Of a stretch of DNA of 64,000 nt, positions 17,466-26,027 are shown in pieces (positions within the stretch are counted from its first letter, which is position 1; each line of letters begins with the position of its first letter). The notes beneath the pieces are model-generated. The model made no database searches, was not told where the DNA came from, and saw only the letters and a list, made by a program, of their open reading frames with translations. A program made the position numbers and the translations under genes. Source of the stretch: Streptomyces sp. TP-A0874 (GTDB lineage: Bacteria; Actinomycetota; Actinomycetes; Streptomycetales; Streptomycetaceae); NCBI RefSeq assembly GCF_001748085.1, contig NZ_BBZK01000003.1, positions 372,001 to 436,000 on the forward strand, read 5' to 3'.

Positions 17466-19265
17466 GTGAACGACGCACACTCCGGGCGCTACGGGAGGCC
17501 CGAGGACGGCCAGGACGCCTATGCGAGGGAGGGGTACGCCCACCGGTACCAGGAGCCCTACCCCCCACAACAGCCCCAACCGCAGCCGCCCCAGGGGGAG
17601 TACGGATACGACCCCTACGGGCAGCAGCCGGACGCGCCCTCCGGGTACGACCAGTACGGCAACGCCTACGACCCCTACGGTCAGCCGCACCCCGGGCAGC
17701 AGCCTGACCCGTCCTACCAACCGCACCCCGGCTACCAGCCGGCCCCCGGTTACCAACCGCACCCTGGGTACCAGCCCGAAACCGGGTACCAGCCCGAGCA
17801 GCCTGGGCCCGGGTACGATCCCTACGCTCCGCAGCAGCCGCCGCAGCCCGCCGGGTGGGACCCCTACCGGCAGGCCCGTCCGGAGCCGCCGCGGCAGACC
17901 GGACAGCCCCTGCCCCACCAGCGACCGCCGGAGTCGGAGCAGCCCTCCGGACCGGAGCCCGCCCCCGCCCCGGAATCCGGGCAGCCGTCCGGCGGCGGAC
18001 CGGGGGGTGACGGCCCGGAGTACCACACGGAGGAGTTCGCCTTCGTCGAGGACCCGGACGAGGACGCGGAAGACGTCATCGACTGGCTGAAGTTCGCCGA
18101 GACCCGCTCGGAACGCCGGGACGAGCGCAAGCGGAAGAGGCGGAACCGGATCACCGCTCTGGTCGTGGCGCTGGTCACAGCCCTCGCGGGCGGGGTCGGC
18201 TACCTCTGGTACACCGACGCGCTGCCGAGCCTGCCGGGGGCGCAGACGGTGGCCGACGGCCCCCAGAAGCGCGATGTGATCGTGGTGCACCTCCGGACGA
18301 CCAAGGGCGGGTCGAGCTCCACCGCGCTGCTCGTCGACAACGAGACCACGGGCAAGGCCACCCTCGTCCTCCTGCCGAACTCGCTCGCCCTGTCCACCGA
18401 GACCGGGGAGACCACCACCCTCGGCAAGTCGGTGGTGACGGACGGCAACGCCCCGACGCGGCAGGCGCTGAGCACGCTGCTGGGCGCGGACATCAAGGGG
18501 AGTTGGCGGCTCGACACCCCCTTCCTGGAGAACCTGGTCAACCTCGTCGGCGGCATCAGCCTCGACACCGACGCGAGCGTCCCGAGTCCCAAGAAGGGGG
18601 AGGGGCCGCTGGTCGGCAAGGGCAAGGACCAGAGCCTCGACGGCCAGGCCGCGGTCGGCTACGCCACCCTGCTGCGCCCCGGTGAGCTCCAGAGCGACCA
18701 GTTGCGGCGGTTCGGCGAGGTCATGCGGGCCGTGCTGCGGCAGATGTCCAGCGATCCGGCCGCCGCCACCACGGTCGTCCGCACCCTGGGGCAGGTCCCC
18801 GACCCCTCGCTCTCCGAGTCGCAACTCGGCTCGACGCTGGCGCAACTGGCGGACCGGGCGAAGGAGGGGCAGTACGAGACCACGACGCTGCCGGTGCAGG
18901 CCGACGGGACCCTCAGCGAGGAGGCCACCGACGGAGTGGTCCAGGCCGTCCTGGGCGGCACGGTCAAGAGCCCCGAGGAGGGGGCCACCCCGCGGGTCAG
19001 CGTCCACAACGCCACCGGCAGGGAGGATGCCTCCACGGACGCGCAGGTCGCGCTGCTCAACGGCGGTTACAGCTATGTGGACGGCGGGCCGGCCGAGGCG
19101 GCCCGGTTGGTGTCCCAGGTGCTGTACTCGGACGCCGCGCGGGCGGAGGAGGCCGCGGAGGTCGCCAAGACGCTGGGGCTTCCGAAGAGCGTGGTGCGCA
19201 AGGGCAAGAGCGACCACAACGCCGATATGACCGTCGTGCTGGGCGGGGACTACCGGGCGCGGTGA
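17466..19265 (+). CDS. pdtA: LytR-CpsA-Psr (LCP) family protein with LytR_C domain
   Basis: A 599-residue membrane-anchored protein. Residues 1-200 are cytoplasmic and rich in Pro, Tyr and Gln, with repeated GYQPxP units. A membrane helix spans about 228-250. The LCP domain covers about 265-450, and a LytR_C domain about 510-597 (VSVHNATGREDASTDAQVAL). LCP enzymes move lipid-linked anionic glycopolymers onto peptidoglycan. The core is divergent: LPNSLAL stands where most members have IPRDS, and GYATLLRPGE replaces the usual YVRSR motif. The nadD-LCP-rsfS order matches the streptomycete PdtA locus (SCO2578 in S. coelicolor), a transferase needed for spore-wall polydiglycosylphosphate. The orthology is inferred from synteny. 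The GTG start follows a GGGGAAGGGG site. Confidence 0.85.
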   Translation: MNDAHSGRYGRPEDGQDAYAREGYAHRYQEPYPPQQPQPQPPQGEYGYDPYGQQPDAPSGYDQYGNAYDPYGQPHPGQQPDPSYQPHPGYQPAPGYQPHPGYQPETGYQPEQPGPGYDPYAPQQPPQPAGWDPYRQARPEPPRQTGQPLPHQRPPESEQPSGPEPAPAPESGQPSGGGPGGDGPEYHTEEFAFVEDPDEDAEDVIDWLKFAETRSERRDERKRKRRNRITALVVALVTALAGGVGYLWYTDALPSLPGAQTVADGPQKRDVIVVHLRTTKGGSSSTALLVDNETTGKATLVLLPNSLALSTETGETTTLGKSVVTDGNAPTRQALSTLLGADIKGSWRLDTPFLENLVNLVGGISLDTDASVPSPKKGEGPLVGKGKDQSLDGQAAVGYATLLRPGELQSDQLRRFGEVMRAVLRQMSSDPAAATTVVRTLGQVPDPSLSESQLGSTLAQLADRAKEGQYETTTLPVQADGTLSEEATDGVVQAVLGGTVKSPEEGATPRVSVHNATGREDASTDAQVALLNGGYSYVDGGPAEAARLVSQVLYSDAARAEEAAEVAKTLGLPKSVVRKGKSDHNADMTVVLGGDYRAR

Positions 19266-19366
19266 CGCGGGTGGGTCGGCGGTCGGGCGGGGTCGGTGGG
19301 CCGTGAGATCCTGGACCGAGCCGTACCTCGCTGCGGCCCGTTGTCCCCGACCCCGAAAGCCTGCCT

Positions 19367-19816
19367 GTGACCGCCACGGACCGCTCCATCGAGCTGATCA
19401 ACGCCGCCGCCCAGGCGGCGGCCGACAAGCTCGCGCACGACATCGTCGCCTATGACGTCAGCGACGTGCTCTCCATCACCGACGCCTTCCTGCTGGCCTC
19501 CGCCCCCAACGACCGCATGGTCAAGTCGATCGTCGACGAGATCGAGGAACGGCTGAGCACGGAACTGGACAGCAAGCCGGTGCGCCGCGAAGGCGACCGG
19601 GAGGCCCGCTGGGTGCTATTGGACTACGTGGACATCGTCGTCCACGTCCAGCACAGCGAGGAGCGTGTGTTCTACGCCCTCGAGCGGCTCTGGAAGGACT
19701 GCCCGGAGCTGGAGCTGCCGGCCGACGCCGCCGCCAGCCGGGGGAGGGCCGAGGCCCACGAGGAGCAGGCGAGGGCGGAGGCCGCCGCCGAGGACCTGGA
19801 CGGTGAGCTCCGCTGA
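19367..19816 (+). CDS. rsfS: Ribosomal silencing factor RsfS
   Basis: Binds L14 on the 50S subunit and blocks joining with 30S in starvation (family knowledge). The 149-residue product contains the Iojap/DUF143 core: DVSDVLSITDAFLLASAPND, EGDREARWVLLDYVDIVVHV and ERVFYALERLWKD. A charged Ala/Glu-rich tail of about 35 residues follows and is common in actinomycetes. The GTG at 19367 starts MTATDRSIELINAAAQAA. Its stop codon overlaps the presumed CTG start of the next gene. Confidence 0.94.
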   Translation: MTATDRSIELINAAAQAAADKLAHDIVAYDVSDVLSITDAFLLASAPNDRMVKSIVDEIEERLSTELDSKPVRREGDREARWVLLDYVDIVVHVQHSEERVFYALERLWKDCPELELPADAAASRGRAEAHEEQARAEAAAEDLDGELR

Positions 19817-20466
19817 ACGGCGCGAAGCCCGGCCGGGACCGTCGGATCGTCCTGTGGCGGCACGGCCAGACGCTGTGGAACCTGGAGCGCCGCTTCCAGG
19901 GCACGACGGACATCGAGCTGACCGACGAGGGCGTGGCGCAGGCCCGGCGCGCGGCCCGGCTGCTGGCGGCGCTCCAGCCGCACACGATCATCGCCTCCGA
20001 CCTGCGGCGGGCGGTGGACACCGCCGCCGAGCTCGCCACGCTCTGCGGCCTGGAGTTCACCCGGCACGCCGAACTCCGGGAGACCTACGCCGGGAGCTGG
20101 CAGGGCCTGACGCACGAGGAGATCGTCGCCGCCCACGGCGAGCAGTACGCGGCCTGGAAACGCGGTGAGCCGGTGCGGCGGGGTGGTGGAGAACTCGAGA
20201 CCGAGGTCGCCGACCGGGCGGCTCCGGTGGTCGCGGCCCACGCCGACAAGCTGCCGGAGGGCGGAATCCTGGTGGTGGTGAGCCACGGCGGCACCATCCG
20301 CACCACTATCGGCCGGCTGCTCGGGCTGGAGCCGCGGAGCTGGGAGTCGCTCGGCGGCCTCTCCAACTGCTGCTGGTCGGTGCTCGGGGAGGGAGCGCGG
20401 GGCTGGCGCCTGATGGAGCACAACGCCGGCACGCTCCCGGAACCGGTGCTCGGCGACGACGACTGA
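19813..20466 (+). CDS. Histidine phosphatase family protein with probable CTG start
   Basis: A phosphoglycerate-mutase-like phosphatase of 217 residues. The catalytic RHG lies in LWRHGQTLWN (residues 14-23 from the CTG), and the second histidine in VVSHGGTIRTT. No ATG, GTG or TTG precedes the RHG motif in this frame, because a stop codon at 19804 closes it. The first conventional start (GTG 19933) would delete the active site. Relatives begin MNGxKPGR, which aligns exactly with CTG-AAC-GGC at 19813. That CTG overlaps the rsfS stop as CTGA, so translation is probably coupled. The substrate is unknown. Confidence 0.85.
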   Translation: MNGAKPGRDRRIVLWRHGQTLWNLERRFQGTTDIELTDEGVAQARRAARLLAALQPHTIIASDLRRAVDTAAELATLCGLEFTRHAELRETYAGSWQGLTHEEIVAAHGEQYAAWKRGEPVRRGGGELETEVADRAAPVVAAHADKLPEGGILVVVSHGGTIRTTIGRLLGLEPRSWESLGGLSNCCWSVLGEGARGWRLMEHNAGTLPEPVLGDDD

Positions 20467-20606
20467 ACCGATTTCGCGTCCGGCCACGTCACAGGCTAGA
20501 CTTCTGATCGTTCACAGCACAGCGGGTGATCTCCGGTCCCTGATGGATCGGGATCGGGTCCGGTCTAGAAGGTCGGATTTCGATAATCCGGTCAGGTGTG
20601 AACGAT

Positions 20607-20679
20607 GGGGCTATAGCTCAGTTGGTAGAGCGCCTGCATGGCATGCAGGAGGTCAGGAGTTCAATTCTCCTTAGCTCCA
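20607..20679 (+). tRNA. tRNA-Ala (GGC), copy 1
   Basis: A 73-base cloverleaf. The acceptor arm GGGGCTA/TAGCTCC contains the G3:U70 alanine identity pair. The D arm is GCTC..GAGC. The anticodon stem CCTGC/GCAGG has a loop ATGGCAT giving anticodon GGC, and the T arm includes TTCAATT. CCA is not encoded. It is identical to the copy 1140 bases downstream. Confidence 0.97.
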
Positions 20680-20693
20680 CACGTGATCTGGGA

Positions 20694-20725
20694 AAATCCC
20701 GCCCTCGGTACGGAGGGCGGGATTT
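20694..20725 (+). terminator. Terminator after first tRNA-Ala
   Basis: A perfect 13-bp stem (AAATCCCGCCCTC at 20694-20706, GAGGGCGGGATTT at 20713-20725) has a 6-base loop and starts 14 bases after the tRNA. It ends in TTT. Confidence 0.85.
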
Positions 20726-21093
20726 CGCGTTGTGCGGCCCGTGACTGGTGCGGCCGCGGGTGGGGGCGGTGCTCGACGCCGGGGCGTCATCCGGCCATGA
20801 CGCTCCACGTGGCGGGGGAGCCGTGCAGTCCCCGGAAGCCGAGACCGTCGGAACGATCTACCCGCCGGACCCCGGTCCGGCAGCCCCTCGAGTGCGGCCG
20901 GATCCCTTGCGGGCAGTGGGCCGGAGCCCGGCGGCTCCGGGCGCCGACGGGGCGGAAGTCCCGGGCCCGGAGGCTTCGGCAGCCCGGCGCGTCCGGTGGT
21001 CCGGCCGCCGCCTTGTCCGGAAGGCGGCCCTGCCCAGGTGTTTCCCCGTCGATCTCGTGGCAGAATCCCTTGCCGGAAGAGAAGGGGAGCGCG
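20726..21093 (+). other. Gene-free stretch between tRNA-Ala 1 and the zinc-ribbon genes
   Basis: Open frames here are GC-bias artefacts with no recognisable product. The only structure I see is a hairpin (GCCGCCTT 21007-21014, AAGGCGGC 21021-21028, loop GTCCGG), either a terminator or a leader element. A GGGGAG ribosome site precedes the next start. Confidence 0.5.
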
Positions 21094-21333
21094 ATGCCGC
21101 CGAGCGTTCTCGAGGAGGCCGAGGAACTGCTCGGCGTCGGCGGGGTCAGCGAGGTTGGCCGGCCCTCCGGAGGTGCTCTCCGCTTCGCCCGTCCTGCGTC
21201 CGTGGAGGTCGTGCGAGGGCGGAGGTGCCTTCTGCAGTGTCCGTCCTGCGGCTCGGCGCACGTCGCCCTGGTGCTCGGTGACAACGGCGGGATCTCTTAC
21301 GTGTGCACGGCCTGCGGCCACAGTTGGAGCTGA
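21094..21333 (+). CDS. Small zinc-ribbon protein (79 aa)
   Basis: The product starts MPPSVLEEAEELLGVGG and ends with a two-knuckle zinc ribbon: CPSCGSAHVALVLGDNGG, then YVCTACGHSWS. The four cysteines are spaced CxxC-N20-CxxC, as in TFIIS- or rubredoxin-like ribbons that bind nucleic acid or partner proteins. The ATG at 21094 has GGGGAG five bases upstream. The next gene starts four bases after the stop, so the pair is an operon lying between two identical tRNA genes. Function is unknown. Confidence 0.7.
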   Translation: MPPSVLEEAEELLGVGGVSEVGRPSGGALRFARPASVEVVRGRRCLLQCPSCGSAHVALVLGDNGGISYVCTACGHSWS

Positions 21334-21336
21334 ACG

Positions 21337-21570
21337 ATGGGTGCCCACAGCCGGAAGTGCGACTGGTGCGGTAGCGGCACACCGGTAGTCCGCGACATGG
21401 AGCCGCTCAACAGCGACTACCAGTACTGGTGCGAGGAGTGCGCCCGGGCTCTGGTCATCAAGGGTGACCCGATCGAGACGTACCGGGAGCTCGACGGCGA
21501 GCCGATCTACGGACGGCTGCTCGACGAGCACTGCACGCTCAAACGCTTCTACTCCTTCGTGACGATCTGA
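21337..21570 (+). CDS. Small CxxC-CxxC protein (77 aa)
   Basis: The product begins MGAHSRKCDWCGSGTPVVRD and contains a second pair in YWCEECARALVIKGD, giving a CxxC-N26-CxxC zinc-finger layout. The remainder (PIETYRELDGEPIYGRLLDE) is acidic and compact. The ATG at 21337 lies about eight bases after GGAG in the end of the previous gene, so translation may be coupled. Two short zinc-binding proteins in tandem suggest a shared complex, perhaps with RNA or RNA polymerase, but nothing in the sequence fixes the role. Confidence 0.7.
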   Translation: MGAHSRKCDWCGSGTPVVRDMEPLNSDYQYWCEECARALVIKGDPIETYRELDGEPIYGRLLDEHCTLKRFYSFVTI

Positions 21571-21638
21571 CCGCCATGCTGCTTTCCCCTCACGTGAGGC
21601 CGGTTTCGGCGGCCCGGCGACTCCTGGTCGTCGGTCGC

Positions 21639-21665
21639 CCCCGACCCAGGAAGGGGGAGTCGGGG
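21639..21665 (+). terminator. Possible terminator after the zinc-ribbon pair
   Basis: CCCCGAC (21639-21645) and GTCGGGG (21659-21665) form a 7-bp stem with a 13-base loop, about 70 bases after the stop codon and before the second tRNA promoter region. Confidence 0.4.
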
Positions 21666-21680
21666 AAGCCGTTCCGCGAT

Positions 21681-21711
21681 TTGGCGCAACCAGGGGAAGG
21701 GCGTGTAAGGT
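21681..21711 (+). promoter_or_regulatory. Candidate promoter of second tRNA-Ala
   Basis: TTGGCG at 21681-21686 and TAAGGT at 21706-21711 are separated by 19 bases, about 36 bases before the tRNA. The -35 matches the vegetative consensus moderately and the spacer is slightly long. Confidence 0.45.
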
Positions 21712-21746
21712 TGGCGCAGTCGCCGCGGGAGACCGGGGCGGGATCC

Positions 21747-21819
21747 GGGGCTATAGCTCAGTTGGTAGAGCGCCTGCATGGCATGCAGGAGGTCAGGAGT
21801 TCAATTCTCCTTAGCTCCA
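21747..21819 (+). tRNA. tRNA-Ala (GGC), copy 2
   Basis: Identical over all 73 bases to the copy at 20607-20679, with the same anticodon GGC and the G3:U70 pair. CCA is not encoded. It has its own candidate promoter upstream and hairpin downstream. Confidence 0.97.
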
Positions 21820-21837
21820 CAGATCAGTCGATCCACA

Positions 21838-21869
21838 TGAGCGGGCCGTCCTGGCGGGCGGTCCGCTCA
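21838..21869 (+). terminator. Terminator after second tRNA-Ala
   Basis: TGAGCGGGCC (21838-21847) pairs with GGTCCGCTCA (21860-21869) with one G-U pair and a 12-base loop, 18 bases after the tRNA end. Confidence 0.55.
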
Positions 21870-21987
21870 GGCGTTCCCGGCCTGCCCCTTTCGTGTGTCC
21901 GGCGCCGCAGCGGGGGTCGGCGTCCGTACCCCGCCACGGGACCGTCCCACCGAGGGAAGCTCGATGCGACGCTCCGCGGCGCTGCGG

Positions 21988-21999
21988 TACTCTGACCGT
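21988..21999 (+). promoter_or_regulatory. -10 element of the leuS leader transcript
   Basis: TACTCT at 21988-21993 is followed by six bases and then the ATG of the Leu leader peptide, so the attenuator transcript is probably leaderless. The -35 region is weak. Confidence 0.55.
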
Positions 22000-22038
22000 A
22001 TGCGTGCCGTACGCCTTCTGCTTAGCAGGCCGCGCTGA
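22000..22038 (+). CDS. Leu-rich leader peptide upstream of leuS
   Basis: A 12-residue reading frame, [12 protein letters not shown], with three adjacent leucine codons (CTT CTG CTT). It starts six bases after a -10-like TACTCT. The stop codon overlaps a segment that can pair with 22071-22080. A Leu-rich leader before leucyl-tRNA synthetase is the classic layout for ribosome-mediated attenuation by charged tRNA-Leu level. The peptide itself probably has no other function. The frame is too short for automatic gene callers. Confidence 0.75.
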   Translation: MRAVRLLLSRPR

Positions 22039-22112
22039 CCAGTCCCGACGGAGACGACTCCAGGTCGGATTCAGCGCGGCGTCCCCTCCTGTCCGAGGGG
22101 ACCTTTCTTTTT
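22029..22112 (+). promoter_or_regulatory. leuS transcription attenuator
   Basis: Downstream of the leader peptide, GCCGCGCTGA (22029-22038, covering the leader stop codon) is perfectly complementary to TCAGCGCGGC (22071-22080). It is followed directly by a terminator hairpin (GTCCCCTC 22081-22088, GAGGGGAC 22095-22102) with a CCTTTCTTTTT tail, the only long U-run I noticed in a terminator here. TCGGA (22065-22069) can instead pair with TCCGA (22092-22096) and would open the terminator. The exact switching partners are inference. Confidence 0.7.
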
Positions 22113-22183
22113 CCGGGGCGAGAATCGCGACACCAGGGGCCTGCTGGCGTGACGGCAGAGACGATCGATGGAGCTTTGAGACG

Positions 22184-25084
22184 ATGAGCGAGAGCAATTC
22201 CGCCGCGGAGGCGGCCGAAGGACAGCGCACCGCGCCGTTCAAGTACACCGCCGCACTGGCCGCTGACATCGAGGCACGCTGGCAGGACTTCTGGGACGTG
22301 GAGGGCACCTACCGGGTGCCGGACCCGGTGCGAGACCCGGCCGTCCGGGCGAAGGGCGCGGACCGCCCGAAGAAGTACGTCATGGACATGTTCCCCTATC
22401 CGTCCGGGGCGGGCCTGCACGTCGGCCACCCCCTGGGGTACATCGCCACCGACGTCTACGCCCGGTTCAACCGGATGACCGGCCACAACGTCCTGCACAC
22501 CCTCGGCTTCGACGCCTTCGGCCTGCCCGCCGAGCAGTACGCGGTGCAGACCGGCACCCACCCCAGGGTGAGTACCGAGGCCAACATCGCCAACATGCGG
22601 GCGCAACTGCGCCGGTTGGGCCTGGGCCACGACACCAGCCGCTCCTTCGCCACCATCGACCCTGACTACTACCACTGGACCCAGTGGATCTTCCTGCAGA
22701 TCTTCAACTCCTGGTACGACGAGGAGGCCGGCCGGGCCAGGCCCATCGCCGAGTTGGCCGAGCAGTTCGCCTCCGGCGTCCGCCCGCTGCCCGACGGGCG
22801 CGCCTGGGCGGAGCTGACCGCCGTCGAGCGGGCCGACCTGCTGGGGGAGTACCGGCTGGCGTACGCCTCCGACGCGCCGGTCAACTGGTGCCCGGGTCTG
22901 GGTACGGTGCTGGCCAACGAGGAGGTCACCGCGGACGGCCGCTCCGAGCGAGGCAACTTCCCGGTATTCAAGGCCAAGCTGCGCCAGTGGAACATGCGGA
23001 TCACCGCCTACGCGGAACGGCTGCTCCGGGATCTGGACGAGCTGGACTGGCCGGAGGCCATCAAGCTCCAGCAGCGCAACTGGATCGGCCGTAGCGAGGG
23101 CGCACGGGTGGAGTTCCCGGTGCGCACCGCCGACGGCGCCGAACGCTCCGTCACGGTGTTCACCACCCGCCAGGACACCCTGTTCGGCGCGACGTACATG
23201 GTGCTCGCCCCCGAGCACGAGCTGATCGAGTCGATCGTCCCGGCCGCCTGGCCCGCGGGGACGCACGAGGTGTGGACCGGGGGCCACGCCACCCCGTCCG
23301 AGGCCGTGGACGCGTACCGCAAGCAGGCGGCGGCCAAGTCCGACGTCGAGCGGCAGGCCGAGGCCAAGGAGAAGACCGGCGTCTTCACCGGCGCCTACGC
23401 CACGAACCCGGTCAGCGGCGCCCGGGTCCCGGTCTTCATCGCCGACTACGTGCTGATGGGTTACGGCACCGGGGCGATCATGGCGGTACCGGCGCACGAC
23501 AGCCGGGACTTCGCCTTCGCCCGCGCCTTCGAGCTGCCGATGCGCTGTGTGGTGGAGCCCACCGACGGGCGCGGCACGGACCCCGGCACCTGGGATGACG
23601 CCTTCGCGGCGCAGGACGGGCGGCTGGTGAACTCCGCGGCGGACGAGGTGTCCCTCGACGGCCTGGACGTGGCCGGGGCCAAGGAGCGGATCACCGGCTG
23701 GCTGACCGAGCGGGGAATCGGCGCGGGCACCGTCAACTACCGGCTGCGGGACTGGCTGTTCAGCCGGCAGCGCTACTGGGGCGAGCCCTTCCCGATCGTC
23801 TACGACGAGGACGGCATCGCCCACGCGCTCCCCGAGTCGATGCTGCCGGTGGAGCTGCCCGAGGTGGACGACTACTCGCCGCGCACCTTCCCGCCGGACG
23901 ACGCGGACACCTCGCCGGAGCCTCCGCTGGCCCGCAACGAGGAGTGGGTCCGGGTCGAGCTGGACCTCGGGGACGGCCGTGGCCGCCGCAGCTTCCGCCG
24001 CGAGACCAACACCATGCCGAACTGGGCCGGCTCCTGCTGGTACGAACTGCGCTACCTGGACCCGGAGAACTCCGAGCGGCTGGTCGACCCGGAGGTCGAG
24101 CGCTACTGGATGGGGCCGCGCGAGGGACAGCCGGCCGGCGGGGTCGACCTGTACGTGGGCGGTGCGGAACACGCCGTACTGCACCTGCTGTACGCCCGCT
24201 TCTGGCACAAGGTCCTCCACGACCTGGGCCACATCTCGTCCTACGAGCCCTTCCACAAGCTGTACAACCAGGGCATGATCCAGGCCTACGTCTACCGGGA
24301 CGAGCGCGGTATGGCCGTCCCGGCGGCCGAGGTGGAGGAGCGGGACGGCAAGTACCTCCACGACGGCGAACCCGTCAGCCGAGTGCTCGGCAAGATGGGT
24401 AAGTCGTTGAAGAACACCGTCACCCCGGACGAGATCTGTGCCGAGTACGGCGCGGACACGCTCCGGCTGTACGAGATGGCGATGGGCCCGCTGGACGTCT
24501 CCCGGCCCTGGGACACCCGGGCGGTCGTCGGTCAGCACCGACTGCTGCAGCGCCTGTGGCGCAACGTCGTCGACGAGCGGACCGGCGAGGTCACGGTGGT
24601 CGACACCGAGCCGGACGAGCCGACGCTCCGCGCCCTGCACCGCGCCATCGACGGCGTCCGGCAGGACATGGCCGAACTCCGCTTCAACACCGCCATCGCC
24701 AAGGTGACCGAGTTCAACAACCACCTGACGAAGGCCGGGAGGCCGGTACCGCGCTCGGTCGCCGAGCCGCTGGTGCTGATGGTCGCCCCGCTGGCCCCGC
24801 ACATCGCCGAGGAGCTGTGGCGCAGGCTGGGCCATGATTCGACCGTGGTACACGCACCGTTCCCGGTGGCCGACCCGGAGTACGCGCGGGAGGAGGCCGT
24901 GACCTGCGTGGTGCAGATCAAGGGCAAGATCAAGGCGCGGTTGGAGGTGGCGCCCTCCATCCCGGCCGCGGAACTGGAGGAGCTGGCGCTCTCGGAGCCC
25001 GCGGTGCGGGAGGCGCTGAACGGCGCGGAGATCCGCAAGGTGATCGTGCGGGAGCCGAAACTGGTGAACATCGTTCCAGCCTGA
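22184..25084 (+). CDS. leuS: Leucyl-tRNA synthetase
   Basis: Charges tRNA-Leu and edits mischarged products. The 966-residue class I synthetase has HVGH (from residue 79) as the HIGH motif and KMGKS (near 737) as the KMSKS motif. The CP1 editing domain lies between, and an anticodon-binding C-terminus follows. Editing-domain landmarks such as [18 protein letters not shown] are clear. The ATG at 22184 gives [19 protein letters not shown] and lies after the attenuator. The frame open from 21893 runs through the leader region and is not the real start. Expression is probably controlled by leucine supply through the leader. Confidence 0.97.
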   Translation: MSESNSAAEAAEGQRTAPFKYTAALAADIEARWQDFWDVEGTYRVPDPVRDPAVRAKGADRPKKYVMDMFPYPSGAGLHVGHPLGYIATDVYARFNRMTGHNVLHTLGFDAFGLPAEQYAVQTGTHPRVSTEANIANMRAQLRRLGLGHDTSRSFATIDPDYYHWTQWIFLQIFNSWYDEEAGRARPIAELAEQFASGVRPLPDGRAWAELTAVERADLLGEYRLAYASDAPVNWCPGLGTVLANEEVTADGRSERGNFPVFKAKLRQWNMRITAYAERLLRDLDELDWPEAIKLQQRNWIGRSEGARVEFPVRTADGAERSVTVFTTRQDTLFGATYMVLAPEHELIESIVPAAWPAGTHEVWTGGHATPSEAVDAYRKQAAAKSDVERQAEAKEKTGVFTGAYATNPVSGARVPVFIADYVLMGYGTGAIMAVPAHDSRDFAFARAFELPMRCVVEPTDGRGTDPGTWDDAFAAQDGRLVNSAADEVSLDGLDVAGAKERITGWLTERGIGAGTVNYRLRDWLFSRQRYWGEPFPIVYDEDGIAHALPESMLPVELPEVDDYSPRTFPPDDADTSPEPPLARNEEWVRVELDLGDGRGRRSFRRETNTMPNWAGSCWYELRYLDPENSERLVDPEVERYWMGPREGQPAGGVDLYVGGAEHAVLHLLYARFWHKVLHDLGHISSYEPFHKLYNQGMIQAYVYRDERGMAVPAAEVEERDGKYLHDGEPVSRVLGKMGKSLKNTVTPDEICAEYGADTLRLYEMAMGPLDVSRPWDTRAVVGQHRLLQRLWRNVVDERTGEVTVVDTEPDEPTLRALHRAIDGVRQDMAELRFNTAIAKVTEFNNHLTKAGRPVPRSVAEPLVLMVAPLAPHIAEELWRRLGHDSTVVHAPFPVADPEYAREEAVTCVVQIKGKIKARLEVAPSIPAAELEELALSEPAVREALNGAEIRKVIVREPKLVNIVPA

Positions 25085-25147
25085 GGCGGGAGGCCGTGAC
25101 CTCGGGGCCCGAGCCGTGGGTCCCGGGGCCACGGCCGGCACGCGGCT

Positions 25148-25164
25148 GGGACACACGGTGTCCC
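25148..25164 (+). terminator. Possible terminator after leuS
   Basis: GGGACAC (25148-25154) and GTGTCCC (25158-25164) form a 7-bp stem with a triloop, 63 bases after the leuS stop codon. Confidence 0.45.
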
Positions 25165-25292
25165 TCGGCGACTGACTCGGAGGACGGCTAAGGGGCTTCC
25201 CCTACGGGATATTGGGGGCTGCGGGAGGAACGGCGGAGAGGCCCCCGCCGTTACCGTGGAGGGACGGCTGGACTAGCGCGAGGGAGCGTCCG

Positions 25293-26024
25293 ATGGCCGG
25301 TGTGATCTTGACCATAGTGTTGGTCTTCGTGCTGTTCCTCGGGATCGGGGGCTACCTGGCGGCCAGACTGGCCCGGGCCGCCGGTCGGCAGATCGACCGG
25401 ACGGTCTCCCAGACCAGGCGCGCCGTCGAGGATGCCACCCTCAAGGCCCGCCAGTACTCCCGGCCCGGACCCGCCGGGGAGGTCGCCCAGCTCCGCGTCG
25501 AACTGCGCACCTCCATGCGGGCCACCCGGGAGGCGCTGGACGCGGCGGCCCCGACGGATCCGTCGCTCAGCGAGGCGCTCGACCTCTACCGGCGGTTGAG
25601 CCACCACGGCCATGAGCTCGACGAGGAGCTGAAGCGGCTGGAGAACGAGCCGGACCGGAGTGGTCTCGGCGAACGACTGCCCGGCCTCAGAAAGCGCACC
25701 CAGCGGGTGACCCACTCCGCGGACTCACTTCGCTGGGCCATCCAGGACCGGGCCCGCCGGTTCGCCGAGGACGACCTGTCGACCCTGGGCAGCCAGATCG
25801 ACCTGGAGGTCGACGCGTTGCGGCACTGGACACCGACGGACGGCCCGAAACCGGAGAGTGCTTCCCCTGGGCCGGAGGGGCGTTCGGAGTCCGAGGCCCG
25901 GCGGGCCGAGTCGGAGAAGCGGAAGAAGACCGATCCGCCGCGCTCCGAGATCCCCTTCCGCCCGCCCTGGAACCGTCCCAGCAAGTCCCGACGCCCAGAC
26001 CATCGGCCGGAGAACACCTCCTGA
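25293..26024 (+). CDS. Membrane-anchored coiled-coil protein, function unknown
   Basis: The 243-residue product starts with one membrane segment (residues 4-22, VILTIVLVFVLFLGIGGYLA). A long Arg/Glu/Leu-rich helical region follows to about residue 180 (LRVELRTSMRATREALDAAA, LYRRLSHHGHELDEELKRLE), predicted here as coiled coil. The tail is charged and Pro-rich. With a short N-terminal anchor the bulk should be cytoplasmic. The ATG at 25293 has a GAGGGAG ribosome site, and the frame open from 25212 lacks one. No enzyme motif is visible. A scaffold or structural role is possible. Confidence 0.75.
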   Translation: MAGVILTIVLVFVLFLGIGGYLAARLARAAGRQIDRTVSQTRRAVEDATLKARQYSRPGPAGEVAQLRVELRTSMRATREALDAAAPTDPSLSEALDLYRRLSHHGHELDEELKRLENEPDRSGLGERLPGLRKRTQRVTHSADSLRWAIQDRARRFAEDDLSTLGSQIDLEVDALRHWTPTDGPKPESASPGPEGRSESEARRAESEKRKKTDPPRSEIPFRPPWNRPSKSRRPDHRPENTS

Positions 26025-26027
26025 ACC

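Noticed and set aside
17700-17800. CRISPR-like or minisatellite array
   Set aside because: The periodic sequence encodes GYQPxP repeats in frame within the LCP gene and has no spacers.
20607-21819. Prophage or integrative element between the tRNA-Ala genes
   Set aside because: Only two small genes fit in the gap and there is no integrase, excisionase or replication gene.
21820-22183. T-box riboswitch before leuS
   Set aside because: No specifier loop or T-box sequence was recognised. A Leu-rich leader peptide and terminator explain the region better.
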